Below, one piece after another: positions 1 to 9,082 of a stretch of DNA of 64,000 bases. The notes beneath the pieces are model-generated. The model saw only the letters and a list, made by a program, of their open reading frames with translations, made no database searches and was not told the DNA's origin. Source of the DNA: Marinomonas sp. KMM3893 (GTDB taxonomy: Bacteria; Pseudomonadota; Gammaproteobacteria; Pseudomonadales; Marinomonadaceae); the NCBI RefSeq assembly GCF_004352855.1, contig NZ_SJSC01000003.1, forward strand, positions 434,001-498,000, in the 5' to 3' direction. The position numbers and the translations under genes are program-made. Every line of letters starts with the position of its first letter. Position 1 is the stretch's first letter.

Positions 1-225
1 TTTTCTGTTTGCGAATAGCCCACGATCTTTGCATGTGTGTAATGCACCGTCTCCTGCTGCGACCAGTGCTTTTCCGATCGGTAACTATATAGTGGACAAG
101 CTGGACGACCTGATGACGACTGTGTAGTTCGCAAGGAATAGGGAATAAATATGACAGGGTTTGCGTGTCGTGGGCGCTTCGAGCTAGAGTGCTGCCTATC
201 GGACAACAGATATTGAGAGCACGAA

Positions 226-705
226 ATGCAGAGAATAAAGAACAGGATGCAGTCAAAAATATGGGTGCGTGGGGTCGTCGCCAGCGTGTTAGTAACACAG
301 TTGAGTGCGTGTGGAACCTTACTTTATCCAGAGCGAAGAGGGCAGACCACAGGCACGATAGACGTGGGTGTTGCCCTATTGGATGCGGTCGGTTTGCTGT
401 TCTTTTTTGTACCTGGCGTGGTCGCGTTTGGCGTGGATTTTGTGACCGGAGGCATTTACCTGCCAGGTGGCCGAGTCGCGACATTAACCCCAGAAGAGAG
501 GCAGCGAGTCACACGAGGCAAAGACGCCATCGATGTGGCCGCCTTTAAGCAGGTATTGGCGGAACGTGATGATTTAGCCTTACCGGCAATAGTGTCATCG
601 GACCGTTTAAAAGCGGTGTCTATGTCGTCACAAGAAGCCATGATGAACGCACTGCATGACATGGCTCCTAATCAACAATTGGCACTCGCCAAGGTCTATC
701 GATAG
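226..705 (+). CDS. small predicted lipoprotein
   Basis: A 159-residue protein of unknown role, probably anchored in the envelope. The N-terminus is basic, followed by a hydrophobic stretch ending in the lipobox LSAC (Cys at about residue 29), so a lipidated mature protein is expected. A second hydrophobic, Gly-rich stretch (about 50-75, GLLFFFVPGVVAFGVDF) suggests a membrane hairpin. The rest is polar. An alternative start lies 8 codons downstream. The gene converges on the next one with only 7 bp between the stop codons. Similar small lipoproteins occur in pseudomonads, often without any reliable function assigned. Confidence 0.7.
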   Translation: MQRIKNRMQSKIWVRGVVASVLVTQLSACGTLLYPERRGQTTGTIDVGVALLDAVGLLFFFVPGVVAFGVDFVTGGIYLPGGRVATLTPEERQRVTRGKDAIDVAAFKQVLAERDDLALPAIVSSDRLKAVSMSSQEAMMNALHDMAPNQQLALAKVYR

Positions 706-712
706 TCTCTCG

Positions 713-1117
713 TTATTGGCTATTCGCCTCTAAAGCTTGGTACAGTGTTTTGAGTTGCTCTGCGTTGCTTGTGTGGTGATGCAATTGTACCAATCTGGTA
801 TTGGACGCAGAGATGTCTGCTATTAACTCAGGGGTTAATTCAGGCTGTTGGCCGTCTATGGCAACAACCAGCTGCGCTTGATACTTGTCGGCCAAGGTCA
901 TTAAGTCGCTAGGATAATACACTGTGATGCCATGTACTTGGGTCTTGTTGGTCCAAGGTTCTTCATCAATAAGCGCCACTATGCGAATGTCTTTTGCTTC
1001 TTCTTGAAGGTATTTGGCCAATGAGAAGCTAGGGTAATCAATGCCGATGAGAATAATGGGGTAGGTGATTGTCTGACGTTGAAAAATGTTTTTTGCCCAT
1101 TGGCAGATTCGATTCAT
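713..1117 (-). CDS. hypothetical protein, CoA-binding/Rossmann-like
   Basis: A 134-residue protein. The segment from about residue 18 (YPIILIGIDYPSFSLAKYL) through VALIDEEPW and GITVYYPSDL resembles the N-terminal nucleotide-binding fold of FlaA1/CapD-type sugar-nucleotide enzymes (CoA_binding_3-like), where this fold occurs without the catalytic SDR domain. No catalytic residues can be named. It stands alone, convergent with the lipoprotein gene and divergent from the DUF2789 gene. Its function is unknown; the fold assignment is inference from the beta-alpha pattern. Confidence 0.6.
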   Translation of the reverse strand: MNRICQWAKNIFQRQTITYPIILIGIDYPSFSLAKYLQEEAKDIRIVALIDEEPWTNKTQVHGITVYYPSDLMTLADKYQAQLVVAIDGQQPELTPELIADISASNTRLVQLHHHTSNAEQLKTLYQALEANSQ

Positions 1118-1229
1118 TTCGTTTCCTCCAGAAAGATGGGAGAGTTAATGCGCATAGTCTATGTTAAAAGCAGAGAGTATTTGCTTTCTTGCAACGTTAA
1201 ACGCTTTATTTAAATAAAGGAGACGCGTT

Positions 1230-1460
1230 ATGGATACATCATCTCACACGATTTTAGGCTTATTTGCACAACTAGGTTTAGGTGAAGAGCAAGCGGATGT
1301 CGATCAGTTTGTCGACGCCCACGGCGGTTTGCCTAGTACGGTGCAATTAACCGAAGCGAGTTGTTTTAATGATTCTCAAAAGACCTTTCTAAGCCAAGAG
1401 TGGTCCAAAGACTCTGAGTGGGCGGCGGCGATTGATGAGTTGAATGCTTTGTTGCGTTAA
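1230..1460 (+). CDS. DUF2789 family protein
   Basis: A 76-residue acidic protein that fits the small DUF2789 family of gammaproteobacteria in length and pattern (opening with HTILGLFAQLGL, then LPSTVQLTEASCFNDSQKTFL and a closing WAAAIDELNALL helix). It is presumably cytosolic; no biochemical role is known to me for the family. A strong ribosome-binding site (AAGGAG, 8 bases before ATG) supports the start. Its stop codon overlaps the stop codon of the convergent response-regulator gene, so the two transcripts must overlap. Confidence 0.8.
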   Translation: MDTSSHTILGLFAQLGLGEEQADVDQFVDAHGGLPSTVQLTEASCFNDSQKTFLSQEWSKDSEWAAAIDELNALLR

Positions 1461-2146
1461 ACCGCGACGATTTTCGTGTAGCGTTGTTTGGGGCGACCGC
1501 CAGTTTTGTAGTCCAAGCTCATTTCAACAAGCCCTTGGGCTTCTAAATACTCCAAATAACGCCTCGCGGTAATGCGGCTTAAATGAATCGCATTGCCTAT
1601 TTCCTCCGCGGTAAATGTGGCTTCTTGCCGTTCTTCTAAGTGCCTGTTCAGCACATCCAATGTTTTCTGATCGATGCCTTTCGGGGTTTTGCGACTCTTG
1701 TCCAAATGGGTTTGCTTACGAAATAGGGCATCAATGCTTTGTTGGTCGATCTTGATCGCTTTGGAAAGCTGCTGACGCAACTCGGTATAGTCTGACAACG
1801 CTTGTAAGACTCGCGACATGCGAATGGGTTTAACCAGATAATCCATCACGCCCAGTTGAATGCTTCTTTCAATAGTGCTGGTTTCGCGTTCGGCTGTGGT
1901 CATGATAAAAGCGCCATGAAAACCGTCGCTTTTTAGCGTGCGGATTAAATCGATGCCATTGCCGTCCGGTAATGTGATGTCCACCATCACCAGTTCTGGG
2001 GAAAAAGCCTGCGCTTTGATTTTAGCGTCAGACAGGCTTTCACACACCGCCACAACCTCAAAATTCGGATGTTGATTAATGGTGTTCTCAAGCACATAGC
2101 TGGCGCGAATATCGTCTTCTACTATCATGACAGGAATGATGTTCAT
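1457..2146 (-). CDS. response regulator, CitB/DcuR (DpiA) family
   Basis: A 229-residue transcriptional regulator of the CitAB/DcuSR class. The receiver domain covers about 1-120, with acidic residues E10, D11 and D12, the phosphoacceptor at D56 (VDITLPDGNG) and the conserved Lys in MDYLVKPI. The C-terminal part (about 165-220) is a winged helix-turn-helix (FTAEEIGNAIHLSRITARRYLEYL). Its start overlaps the end of the upstream kinase gene by 4 bases, as is usual for a co-translated pair. Known relatives control uptake and fermentation of citrate or C4-dicarboxylates. Here the obvious target is the adjacent 2-hydroxycarboxylate transporter; that link is inference. Confidence 0.88.
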   Translation of the reverse strand: MNIIPVMIVEDDIRASYVLENTINQHPNFEVVAVCESLSDAKIKAQAFSPELVMVDITLPDGNGIDLIRTLKSDGFHGAFIMTTAERETSTIERSIQLGVMDYLVKPIRMSRVLQALSDYTELRQQLSKAIKIDQQSIDALFRKQTHLDKSRKTPKGIDQKTLDVLNRHLEERQEATFTAEEIGNAIHLSRITARRYLEYLEAQGLVEMSLDYKTGGRPKQRYTKIVAV

Positions 2147-3786
2147 TGGGAGAGAGCCTGCTTATCTAAATATACGCTAAATACCGTGGTGTTTGCTTCA
2201 CTGCGTTCCCAGTCTAAGCTGCCTTGGTATTGATCTACAATCTTCTTCACCAAGTATAACCCGATACCGTGTTGTTCTGAGCTATGTTTGCTGCTGATAC
2301 CAAAATCTAAAATGCGGTTTTCCAGATCTTTCGCAATGCCTGCCCCTGAGTCTTCTACCTCGATCATGATGTGGGCGCTGCGATCGCTAATATACAGGCT
2401 GATTTCAGGCCTGCGTTTTTCTCGGTTGGTCCAAGCGGCCAACAAGGCATTATCAATCAGGTTGCCAACCAGGGTGACCAGACTCTCAGAAGTGTGAGGA
2501 GAATAGTCGCTAAGCTGGCAATCGTTATCGACATGAAAGGTGATGTTCGAGTCGATGGCTTTGCTGTATTTGGCCAAGATCAGGCCTGCGATGGCGCTGC
2601 TTTCTATGGATTGAATGATTTGGCGCAGTATTTTTTGATAGCCATCGCTTTCTTGTTGCAAGTACTCAATGGCTTCTTTGTAGCGCTCTGCTTGCAGCAT
2701 GCCAGATAATACATTGAGGCGATTGGAGTACTCGTGTGTTTTGGTGCGCAGCAAATCGGCGTAGTTTTTGGTGGTAATCAGCTCTTGCTCAAGGGATTTC
2801 TCTTCGTGGTTTGGGTAAAACACGATGACGTAACCAAACTGGTCTTTTTTATGCTGCATTGGGTACAGGTTAGCAATGAAATTGAGCTTCCCTAGGCTGA
2901 ATGAGCGTTTGCTAATTTGCCCTTTGGCTTCTAATGCAAAGTGCGACAAATGCTGTGAATGCAGACTCAGACATTCTCCTACCACTTGTTGTCTGCTGGG
3001 GATGTTTTTGTCCAGCCATTCGACCGCTGTGCTATTGATGGCGGTAATGTGTTGGTGCTCATCAATGGCGACAATGCCATCGCGGATACTGTCCAGCAGA
3101 AGCTCTTGCTCCTTGAACTTTTGCACAATTTCTTCGGGTTCTAACGAGAGAAATGTCCGCTTTAACTTGATCAATAAGAAAACCGCAATGACGATGCAAA
3201 GCAAATACACAAACCCCACTAACAGTCCGGTTTCTTTAAGGTGGCTGTAAATAAGCGTGCTGGTAGATTGCGACAAATAGCCGATGCTAATCGCGCCAAT
3301 GATCTTGCCCTGGTGACGAATCGGAATGGAGTTTCGAATCGCTTTACCTAAGGTGCCGGTGGCGACGCAGGTGTTGTCTTTTCCTTCATGCAGGGCGGGT
3401 AAGATGTCATCGCCGACAAACGCTTTACCGACTCGTTCAGGGGTAGGGTGACTGAGACGAATGCCCTTTTTGTTCACCACAACAATATAAGAGGCATCGG
3501 TTTGAGCGCGCAGGGTCTCAATGTAGTGTTCGATGTCGTTTGAGGTGCCTTGATTGCTTAGCTCAACCGCTTGAATCACCTTCTCATTATGGGCAATGAC
3601 TCGACCGAGTTCTAAACCCCGTTGAGTAATGCCTTCTAAGTAGGCATTTTGAAGGGAATAGCCCAGCACCAAACCCACTACAATCACAATGAGCGTAACG
3701 GTCGATAGGGTAATAAGGGCAAGATAAGACTTAAGCGTCATGCGTGCATCAAGGTCAAAATGATTGGGGACGCGATTATACAGCAT
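2143..3786 (-). CDS. sensor histidine kinase, CitA/DcuS (DpiB) family
   Basis: A 547-residue membrane sensor kinase. TM1 is at about 21-45. A periplasmic single-Cache/PDC sensor covers about 46-180 and includes SHPTPERVGKAFVGDD and RNSIPIRHQGKIIGAISIGY, the typical carboxylate-binding fold of CitA. TM2 is at about 185-207, followed by a PAS domain (about 225-330), the H box with His351 in THEYSNRLNVL, and an HATPase_c domain (VEDSGAGIA, HGIGLYLVKKI). It overlaps the regulator gene. An alternative start 15 codons in (MTLKSYLALI, 3741) gives an N-terminus closer to the family; neither start has a clear ribosome-binding site. Probable ligand: citrate, malate or another hydroxycarboxylate. Confidence 0.88.
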   Translation of the reverse strand: MLYNRVPNHFDLDARMTLKSYLALITLSTVTLIVIVVGLVLGYSLQNAYLEGITQRGLELGRVIAHNEKVIQAVELSNQGTSNDIEHYIETLRAQTDASYIVVVNKKGIRLSHPTPERVGKAFVGDDILPALHEGKDNTCVATGTLGKAIRNSIPIRHQGKIIGAISIGYLSQSTSTLIYSHLKETGLLVGFVYLLCIVIAVFLLIKLKRTFLSLEPEEIVQKFKEQELLLDSIRDGIVAIDEHQHITAINSTAVEWLDKNIPSRQQVVGECLSLHSQHLSHFALEAKGQISKRSFSLGKLNFIANLYPMQHKKDQFGYVIVFYPNHEEKSLEQELITTKNYADLLRTKTHEYSNRLNVLSGMLQAERYKEAIEYLQQESDGYQKILRQIIQSIESSAIAGLILAKYSKAIDSNITFHVDNDCQLSDYSPHTSESLVTLVGNLIDNALLAAWTNREKRRPEISLYISDRSAHIMIEVEDSGAGIAKDLENRILDFGISSKHSSEQHGIGLYLVKKIVDQYQGSLDWERSEANTTVFSVYLDKQALSQ

Positions 3787-3805
3787 GAACTAAGAAGAGA
3801 TAAGA

Positions 3806-3828
3806 GAAGGGGGCGGCTCGCCCCCTTC
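3806..3828 (-). terminator. hairpin between transporter and kinase genes
   Basis: A perfect 10-bp stem (GAAGGGGGCG with CGCCCCCTTC) around a 3-base loop sits right after the transporter stop codon. On the minus strand it is followed by a pyrimidine-rich run (TCTTATCTCTTCTT) rather than a pure U tract. It may end or attenuate transporter mRNA before the sensor kinase gene, giving more transporter than regulator. Confidence 0.65.
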
Positions 3829-3838
3829 TTAACGGTGA

Positions 3839-5122
3839 TTACGCCAGTGCTTGCACAACAAGGGTGGCCAGAATCAGCATAAAGGCACCGCCAATACGCG
3901 AGGAAATCTGAGCAAAAGGCATCAGCTGCATACGACGGCTCGCCGCCAATACCGCAACATCGCCAGTACCGCCCATGTTTGCCATGCAAAGACCGCCAGT
4001 GATCGCCGCTTCGATTGGGTAAAAGCCCATCATCCAGCCGATCAAGCCTGCGCCAATGACCGCACCCAAGACAGTGACAAACACCAACACAAAGTACATA
4101 GGCGTTAAGGCCGCTAGGATTTGGTCTAGGTTGGTGTAAGCCACACCGATACCAACCAGCAAAGCAGGAGTCAGGTTACCCACCACAAATTTGTACCAAG
4201 CGTGAGCAGAGTCTTCGAACGCTTTTGGCATCAAGCCAGAGACCTTAATCAGCGCGATCGAAATGATCATTAATGCATAAGGGTGCATCGGAATGGCCAT
4301 AGACAGCAGCGTGCCAAAGAAGAACATAGAGATTGCCAAGAGCGCACCAATGGCCAGCATTTTAAGATCAATAGTGGCGTCTTTCTCTTCGCTTTCTACT
4401 TCAGCAGCAGCACCACGAATAAGCTCGCCGTTGCCCGTCAAACTTGGCATCACCTGGCCCAGTTTGTTGAGCAAACCTGCCATTACGATGGCGATGGCAT
4501 TACCAATGGCCAGCGCTGGCACCATTTGAGACATTAAAGTCTGCGCATCCATACCGGTTTTGCCAGACATGATTTGCACCAAAGGCACTGCGCCTGCACC
4601 CATGCCGCCACCCATAATAGGCAAGGCAATGAGCATCACTGAGTCGTAGAAGCTTTTGCCAACCAAGACGCCCACAAGACCGGTTAATAAGCAGGCAACC
4701 GCGGCAGAACCCAAAATAACAGGAATGTATTTTAACGCGGCTTTTTTCAGCGTCTGTGTGCTCATGCCAAAAATCGAGCCGGTGACTAGGCTGGCAACGT
4801 AAAAGGCAAGAAAACCACCGCTCTTCATGAAGGTCGTGATTTGGTCGGCGGTTTGGGAAGGAAAGACGCCTTTATGGAAAAGGTAAGAAGAACCAAAGAT
4901 TACCACGATGGCGCCGCCACCGAAAAATTGGCTGATAATAGGCGTTCTATCGCCAATATAATTTAGGATAAAACCGATAATGGCCATGGCACCTAATGCG
5001 CCAATCATGCCACCTGGCATTTTATTTTCAAAAGTAGCGAACAATATAATCGCGGCAGCAATGGCCAAGATAACTTTTTGAGCGCCTTGATTTGGCGCCT
5101 GCACAGTATCGTTTGTAATCAT
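3839..5122 (-). CDS. 2-hydroxycarboxylate transporter (2HCT/CitS family)
   Basis: A secondary transporter of the 2HCT family (CitS, CimH, MaeN), expected to take up citrate or malate with Na+ or H+. About eleven hydrophobic segments are visible. Both family re-entrant-loop motifs are present: GGGMGAGAVPLVQIMS in the first half and MGGTGDVAVLAASRRMQLMPFAQ in the second, the latter containing the conserved Arg region. The start at MITNDTV is chosen because GAG precedes it at suitable distance; an in-frame ATG 16 codons upstream (5170) adds a polar tail unlike the family. It lies upstream of the CitA/CitB-type pair, which suggests it is their target. The exact substrate cannot be told. Confidence 0.85.
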   Translation of the reverse strand: MITNDTVQAPNQGAQKVILAIAAAIILFATFENKMPGGMIGALGAMAIIGFILNYIGDRTPIISQFFGGGAIVVIFGSSYLFHKGVFPSQTADQITTFMKSGGFLAFYVASLVTGSIFGMSTQTLKKAALKYIPVILGSAAVACLLTGLVGVLVGKSFYDSVMLIALPIMGGGMGAGAVPLVQIMSGKTGMDAQTLMSQMVPALAIGNAIAIVMAGLLNKLGQVMPSLTGNGELIRGAAAEVESEEKDATIDLKMLAIGALLAISMFFFGTLLSMAIPMHPYALMIISIALIKVSGLMPKAFEDSAHAWYKFVVGNLTPALLVGIGVAYTNLDQILAALTPMYFVLVFVTVLGAVIGAGLIGWMMGFYPIEAAITGGLCMANMGGTGDVAVLAASRRMQLMPFAQISSRIGGAFMLILATLVVQALA

Positions 5123-5339
5123 GGAGATCTCACTTTCTGTTTGTTTTATTTGTGCGGCGCAGTCTATCAATCTTCTTCTGAAGCGGAAGTCATCGACTTG
5201 TTAATGAAACTAAAGAGGCCTTTTGTAACTTTTGAAACGAATATCTGTCTATTTTTGTGCATTTTTTGGCCTCTAAGAAAGGGCAGAAAAACGTCTTTGG
5301 GTGGCTGAATAGGTGGCTGAATGGATAGGGTCTACATGG
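5123..5339. other. intergenic region upstream of the 2HCT transporter
   Basis: AT-rich, non-coding stretch between the transporter start and the terminator of the next operon. It should hold the transporter promoter and any binding site of the CitB-type regulator. I see no clear inverted repeat that I can assign. Confidence 0.4.
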
Positions 5340-5384
5340 GGTTTTTATAAAAGAAAAACCCAGCGATGGAAGATCGCTGGGTTT
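5340..5384 (-). terminator. terminator of the TRAP/dehydrogenase operon
   Basis: A 12-bp perfect stem (AAACCCAGCGAT / ATCGCTGGGTTT) with a 5-base loop at 5356-5384. On the minus strand it is followed by TTCTTTTATAAAAA. It lies about 110 bases after the last gene of the minus-strand operon. Confidence 0.85.
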
Positions 5385-5492
5385 AGGTAGAAAAGCAGAG
5401 GGTCATCATTCGCTGACTATGTTAGCTAAATTCCTTGAGCAGATTTCTTTTAGGAACGCGCCTTAAATGGATCGTCAGCGAAAGGACTTGGA

Positions 5493-6380
5493 TTAGTTAC
5501 GGAGATTGCTGGTGAAGAAATCGACCATCTCAGAGACCATTTTATCCCCCATATCTTGTTTTACCGCGCTGGAGAAGGCTTCGTCAGCACCGACCGACAT
5601 AATGCTTTTGGCATCAAGATCGGTTGCCATCTGGCGGTAATAGCCCACGTCTTTAGAGGCGTTTCGAATCGAAAACCCCAGTTTGCTTGGGTCACCGTCG
5701 ACCCCATAGGCTTTCACAAAATCCATCATCGCAGAGCGTAATGGTCCTGCTGACATCACATCGTAAAGGTCTTGGCGATCGACCCCGGCTTGATCTGCCA
5801 TGGCAAAAGCTTCAGCCATGGCGCTGGCGGTGGTCATGCCAAAGAAGTTATTGATCAGTTTGATGGTGTGTCCAGACCCTAATTTACCTAGATGGAAGAC
5901 GTTTTCGCCCAGATCTTCAAGCACAGGGCGCACTTTCGCAAACGCATCGGCGTCGCCAGAACACATGATATTTAAGAGACCATCCACGGCTTGAGCTGGG
6001 GTTCTGCCTAATGGTGCGTCTAAATACGTGCCGCCTACGGCCGCCACTTCTTCCCCTAATGCTTGGGTTGAAGCAGGCAGAGACGTGCCAAAATCAATGA
6101 CGATAGTGCCAGGCTTTAAGCCGCTGATCACGCCGTCATCGCCGCGCATTCTCCCTTCAACCGAGTGAGATGTGTCCATGCACAGCATCACAATATCACT
6201 GGCTTCAGCCACGGCTTTGGCGGTTTTTGCTTCCACCGCACCGGCCGCGACAGCGGCATCGATTCTAGGACGGGAAACATTGCCCATCACGGTCAATGAA
6301 TAACCCAAAGATTGCAAGCGACCGACCATGGCCGCACCCATTAGGCCTAGGCCAATAAATCCAATTGTTGGTTTTGTCAT
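5493..6380 (-). CDS. NAD(P)-dependent dehydrogenase, 3-hydroxyisobutyrate dehydrogenase family
   Basis: A 295-residue beta-hydroxyacid dehydrogenase, normal length for the family (3-hydroxyisobutyrate dehydrogenase, tartronate semialdehyde reductase GlxR, GarR). The Rossmann motif GFIGLGLMGAAM is at about 6-17. The substrate-binding segment is DAPLGRTPAQAVDG, and the catalytic Lys lies in GSGHTIKLINNF, where the family motif is GxGxxxKxxNN. It is the last gene of the operon with the TRAP transporter and the isomerase-like gene, so it probably oxidises or reduces a sugar-acid-derived intermediate. The specific substrate cannot be read from the sequence. Confidence 0.85.
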   Translation of the reverse strand: MTKPTIGFIGLGLMGAAMVGRLQSLGYSLTVMGNVSRPRIDAAVAAGAVEAKTAKAVAEASDIVMLCMDTSHSVEGRMRGDDGVISGLKPGTIVIDFGTSLPASTQALGEEVAAVGGTYLDAPLGRTPAQAVDGLLNIMCSGDADAFAKVRPVLEDLGENVFHLGKLGSGHTIKLINNFFGMTTASAMAEAFAMADQAGVDRQDLYDVMSAGPLRSAMMDFVKAYGVDGDPSKLGFSIRNASKDVGYYRQMATDLDAKSIMSVGADEAFSSAVKQDMGDKMVSEMVDFFTSNLRN

Positions 6381-6540
6381 CTTATGTTCTCCCTATGAAA
6401 CACATTATTTTTATTCGTAAGTGGCGCCATTAGGCGCATGAGCGTCATGCACCTGAAAGAGCGAGTTATTTGCCATGACCTTAATGACAGCAAATGGCCA
6501 TGTTATTGGCCAAGCTATTGTCGGTCACAGTGCCATCTTG

Positions 6541-7626
6541 CTAGGTGATAGCGGGTGGATAGCATTCCAGAATTTCCACGCCAGAAGAGGACTCAATGGT
6601 GACGCTGTCGATACCGGCTGGGCAGAAAAAGCGATCAAATTGTTTAAGTTGAGTGACTTCATCAGCCACTTGAATACGGCATTCGCCACGAACGACAATG
6701 CCAATGTAAAAGTCCTGTTCGGCCTTATTTATCGAGCCTGTGATGGTGGATTTTTTAACGCGGAACTTGTCGGTAACAGCGTCATCAATCAAGCTCTCTT
6801 GGTACGATTGATCTGAATACTGACGTGTTATTTTAGGTTGCTGATAAAAGGTGTTAATGGCGTCTTGTACTGACAGCTGAGTGAAGTCAAACACATCCAT
6901 GCAGAATTCAAGGTCACGTTTCATAAAGCGCGCTTCTTCTGGCATGGTGTAGCCCGCTTTGGAAAATTCAAAGCGTACCGCCCAATCCGAAGGCTCCATA
7001 ATCTCAACCATCAAAATCCCTTCGCCAATGGCATGAGGCGAGCCGCCTGGAATGTACAAGCAATCGCCGGGCTTTACTGGGATCTTCTCAAAACAGGCTT
7101 CCATTGCGCTAATGTCTTGTCTTTCTATCATGTCTTTAAAAGCACGACGCGAAGGCGGATGCTGAAAGCCGACATAGACATAAGGCTCAGTGATGTCTTC
7201 GCGAACCTCTAGAATGTAGTAGCCTTCTGCTTTGCCGTGGTGGCTATTGAGGTGTTCGCGGGCAAATTCTGCGGTCGGGTGTGCTTGAAAATGCAGACGC
7301 ACAGAGGAGTCCAAAAACTTCACCAGCAACATAGGGTTAAGGTCAAAGGCCTTGGTGTGTTGCTCGCCTAAAAAGTAGCTTGGGTCTAGCGCTAACAGGG
7401 TGTCGAAACGAATGCTTTCTGCTCCGACCACCGCATGGGACAAACCTTCGACTATGTCTTCTCGGTCTGGGTTTACCGCCTGTGTGGTTGAACCGATCCA
7501 GTCTTCAGGGAAGTGGGAATCTTTGGGCTCGGCTTTTTGTTCTAGCTCGTCCAGAATTTTGCCGCCAGTGTAGGTGCGCCATACACGGTTGGGGGTGAAA
7601 CGCACCAGTTTGTTTTTATAATCCAT
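6541..7626 (-). CDS. class I mannose-6-phosphate isomerase homologue
   Basis: A 361-residue cupin enzyme of the type I phosphomannose isomerase family (mannose-6-P to fructose-6-P in the classical member). Visible metal-site and active-site segments are LHFQAHPTAEFA (the QxHP motif), AEGYYILEV (family KxExWYVL), and GGSPHAIGEGILMVEIMEPS followed by RFEF, which corresponds to the HALGxGxLVLEIQQxSD...R block. It is a little shorter than E. coli ManA. Position between TRAP transporter genes and a dehydrogenase gene suggests a catabolic sugar isomerase rather than a housekeeping ManA, but the substrate is uncertain. Confidence 0.82.
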   Translation of the reverse strand: MDYKNKLVRFTPNRVWRTYTGGKILDELEQKAEPKDSHFPEDWIGSTTQAVNPDREDIVEGLSHAVVGAESIRFDTLLALDPSYFLGEQHTKAFDLNPMLLVKFLDSSVRLHFQAHPTAEFAREHLNSHHGKAEGYYILEVREDITEPYVYVGFQHPPSRRAFKDMIERQDISAMEACFEKIPVKPGDCLYIPGGSPHAIGEGILMVEIMEPSDWAVRFEFSKAGYTMPEEARFMKRDLEFCMDVFDFTQLSVQDAINTFYQQPKITRQYSDQSYQESLIDDAVTDKFRVKKSTITGSINKAEQDFYIGIVVRGECRIQVADEVTQLKQFDRFFCPAGIDSVTIESSSGVEILECYPPAIT

Positions 7627-7771
7627 GCTGTTTCCTGCTCTTTTTTACATCGGCAGTGGGCCTATCAGGGGGTGTTCACTGATACCTTTGGCTGGCTGCT
7701 CGATGGTTTTATTTGTGGTTAACACCTTGTCCGCATCGCCATACGCTTAGGCAGACGATGCGGGTGTTAGG

Positions 7772-9082
7772 CTAATTGAATGTGTTTGGCATCAAAGTTC
7801 TTGGTAACCAGAGAGAGATTTCTGGGAATATGATCACCAGTAACAAAATCAATAGCATAGGCAAAAGGATAATCACCACTTGTTTCAAAACACTGATGAC
7901 GTTCATCCCCCCAATGGAGGCGGAGATCAGTAGACAGAGCCCATAGGGGGGCGTCACCAGTCCGAATGCCAGCGAAATAATGCCTATCATGGCAAACACC
8001 ACAGGGGATATGTCCGCTTGAATGGCCACTGGCAATAGCACAGTACCTAAAATGATAATGGTCGGAATCGCATCGATAAAGAGACCAAAAAACAAGAATA
8101 AGAAGGCAATGATCAAGGCCGTTCCAAAGCTGCTTAATTCCATGTCGGTGATCAAGCTGATGATCAGGCGCGGCACATTGTAGTAGGCCAATAGCCAACC
8201 AAAGACAGACGCAGTACCAATGGCAAAGAGCGAGATGGACGCGAAGCGGCCGGTATCGTATAAAATTGTCCCCACTTCACGAGGCGTCACCGTGCGGTAA
8301 ACCACCATGCCTAGAAACAAGGAATAGCCCGCCGCAATAATGGCACTTTCTGTCGGAGTCACTATGCCCGCCACGATACCAACGATTACAAATACTGGCG
8401 TCAGCATGGCCAACGCGGCGCCTTTAAAGGCTTTAAACGTCGAAGACCAAGTCGGTTTCAGAGCAATCGGGTAATCGTACACTTTGGCAAAACCATAAAC
8501 GGTGGCCATCAGGGCGCAACCAATCATGATGCCAGGGACAGCACCGGCCAGAAACAACGCGCCGACCGAGACTTGCATAACGCCGCCCCACACAATCATC
8601 AAGATACTGGGCGGAATAATAACCCCCATAACGGATGAACAGGCGGTAATGGCAATGGCAAAGCGTCGGTCATAGCCTTCTTTGATCATCGCAGGGATCA
8701 AGATTTTCCCGCAACCGGCGGCATCGGCCGTCGAGGAGCCAGAAATGCCGGCAAACAGCATGGAAACGGCGACGTTGACGTGACCCAAACCACCGGGCAT
8801 CCAGCCTGTGAGTACTCTGGCGAGGTCAATGAGCTTGTCTGTGATTTTCCCCGAGTTCATTAAGTTGGCGGCCAACAAGAAGAAGGGCACCGCCAGCAAA
8901 ATAAAGGAATTGTACGACTGAAACATTCGGTCGATGATGATAAAAGGGGTTAAGCGAATTTCCAGTGCAATAACAGGGATGGTGGCAAGGCCCAGTGCAA
9001 AGGCAACGGGCACGCGGACGACCACCAAGAGAATAAAGCCGCCCACTAAGAGTGCGCATGCGAGTCCAGTAGTAAGAATCAT
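7772..9082 (-). CDS. TRAP transporter large permease (DctM type)
   Basis: A 436-residue, highly hydrophobic 12-TM protein, the ion-coupled transport subunit of a tripartite ATP-independent periplasmic transporter. Family signatures include PFFLLAANLMNSG, the conserved GISGSSTADAAGCGKILIPAM loop, and CSSVMGVIIPPSILMIVWG. Its start overlaps the small permease stop by 4 bases. It works with the DctQ-type and DctP-type partners encoded immediately upstream. Energy would come from Na+ or H+, probably Na+ in a marine organism. Confidence 0.92.
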   Translation of the reverse strand: MILTTGLACALLVGGFILLVVVRVPVAFALGLATIPVIALEIRLTPFIIIDRMFQSYNSFILLAVPFFLLAANLMNSGKITDKLIDLARVLTGWMPGGLGHVNVAVSMLFAGISGSSTADAAGCGKILIPAMIKEGYDRRFAIAITACSSVMGVIIPPSILMIVWGGVMQVSVGALFLAGAVPGIMIGCALMATVYGFAKVYDYPIALKPTWSSTFKAFKGAALAMLTPVFVIVGIVAGIVTPTESAIIAAGYSLFLGMVVYRTVTPREVGTILYDTGRFASISLFAIGTASVFGWLLAYYNVPRLIISLITDMELSSFGTALIIAFLFLFFGLFIDAIPTIIILGTVLLPVAIQADISPVVFAMIGIISLAFGLVTPPYGLCLLISASIGGMNVISVLKQVVIILLPMLLILLLVIIFPEISLWLPRTLMPNTFN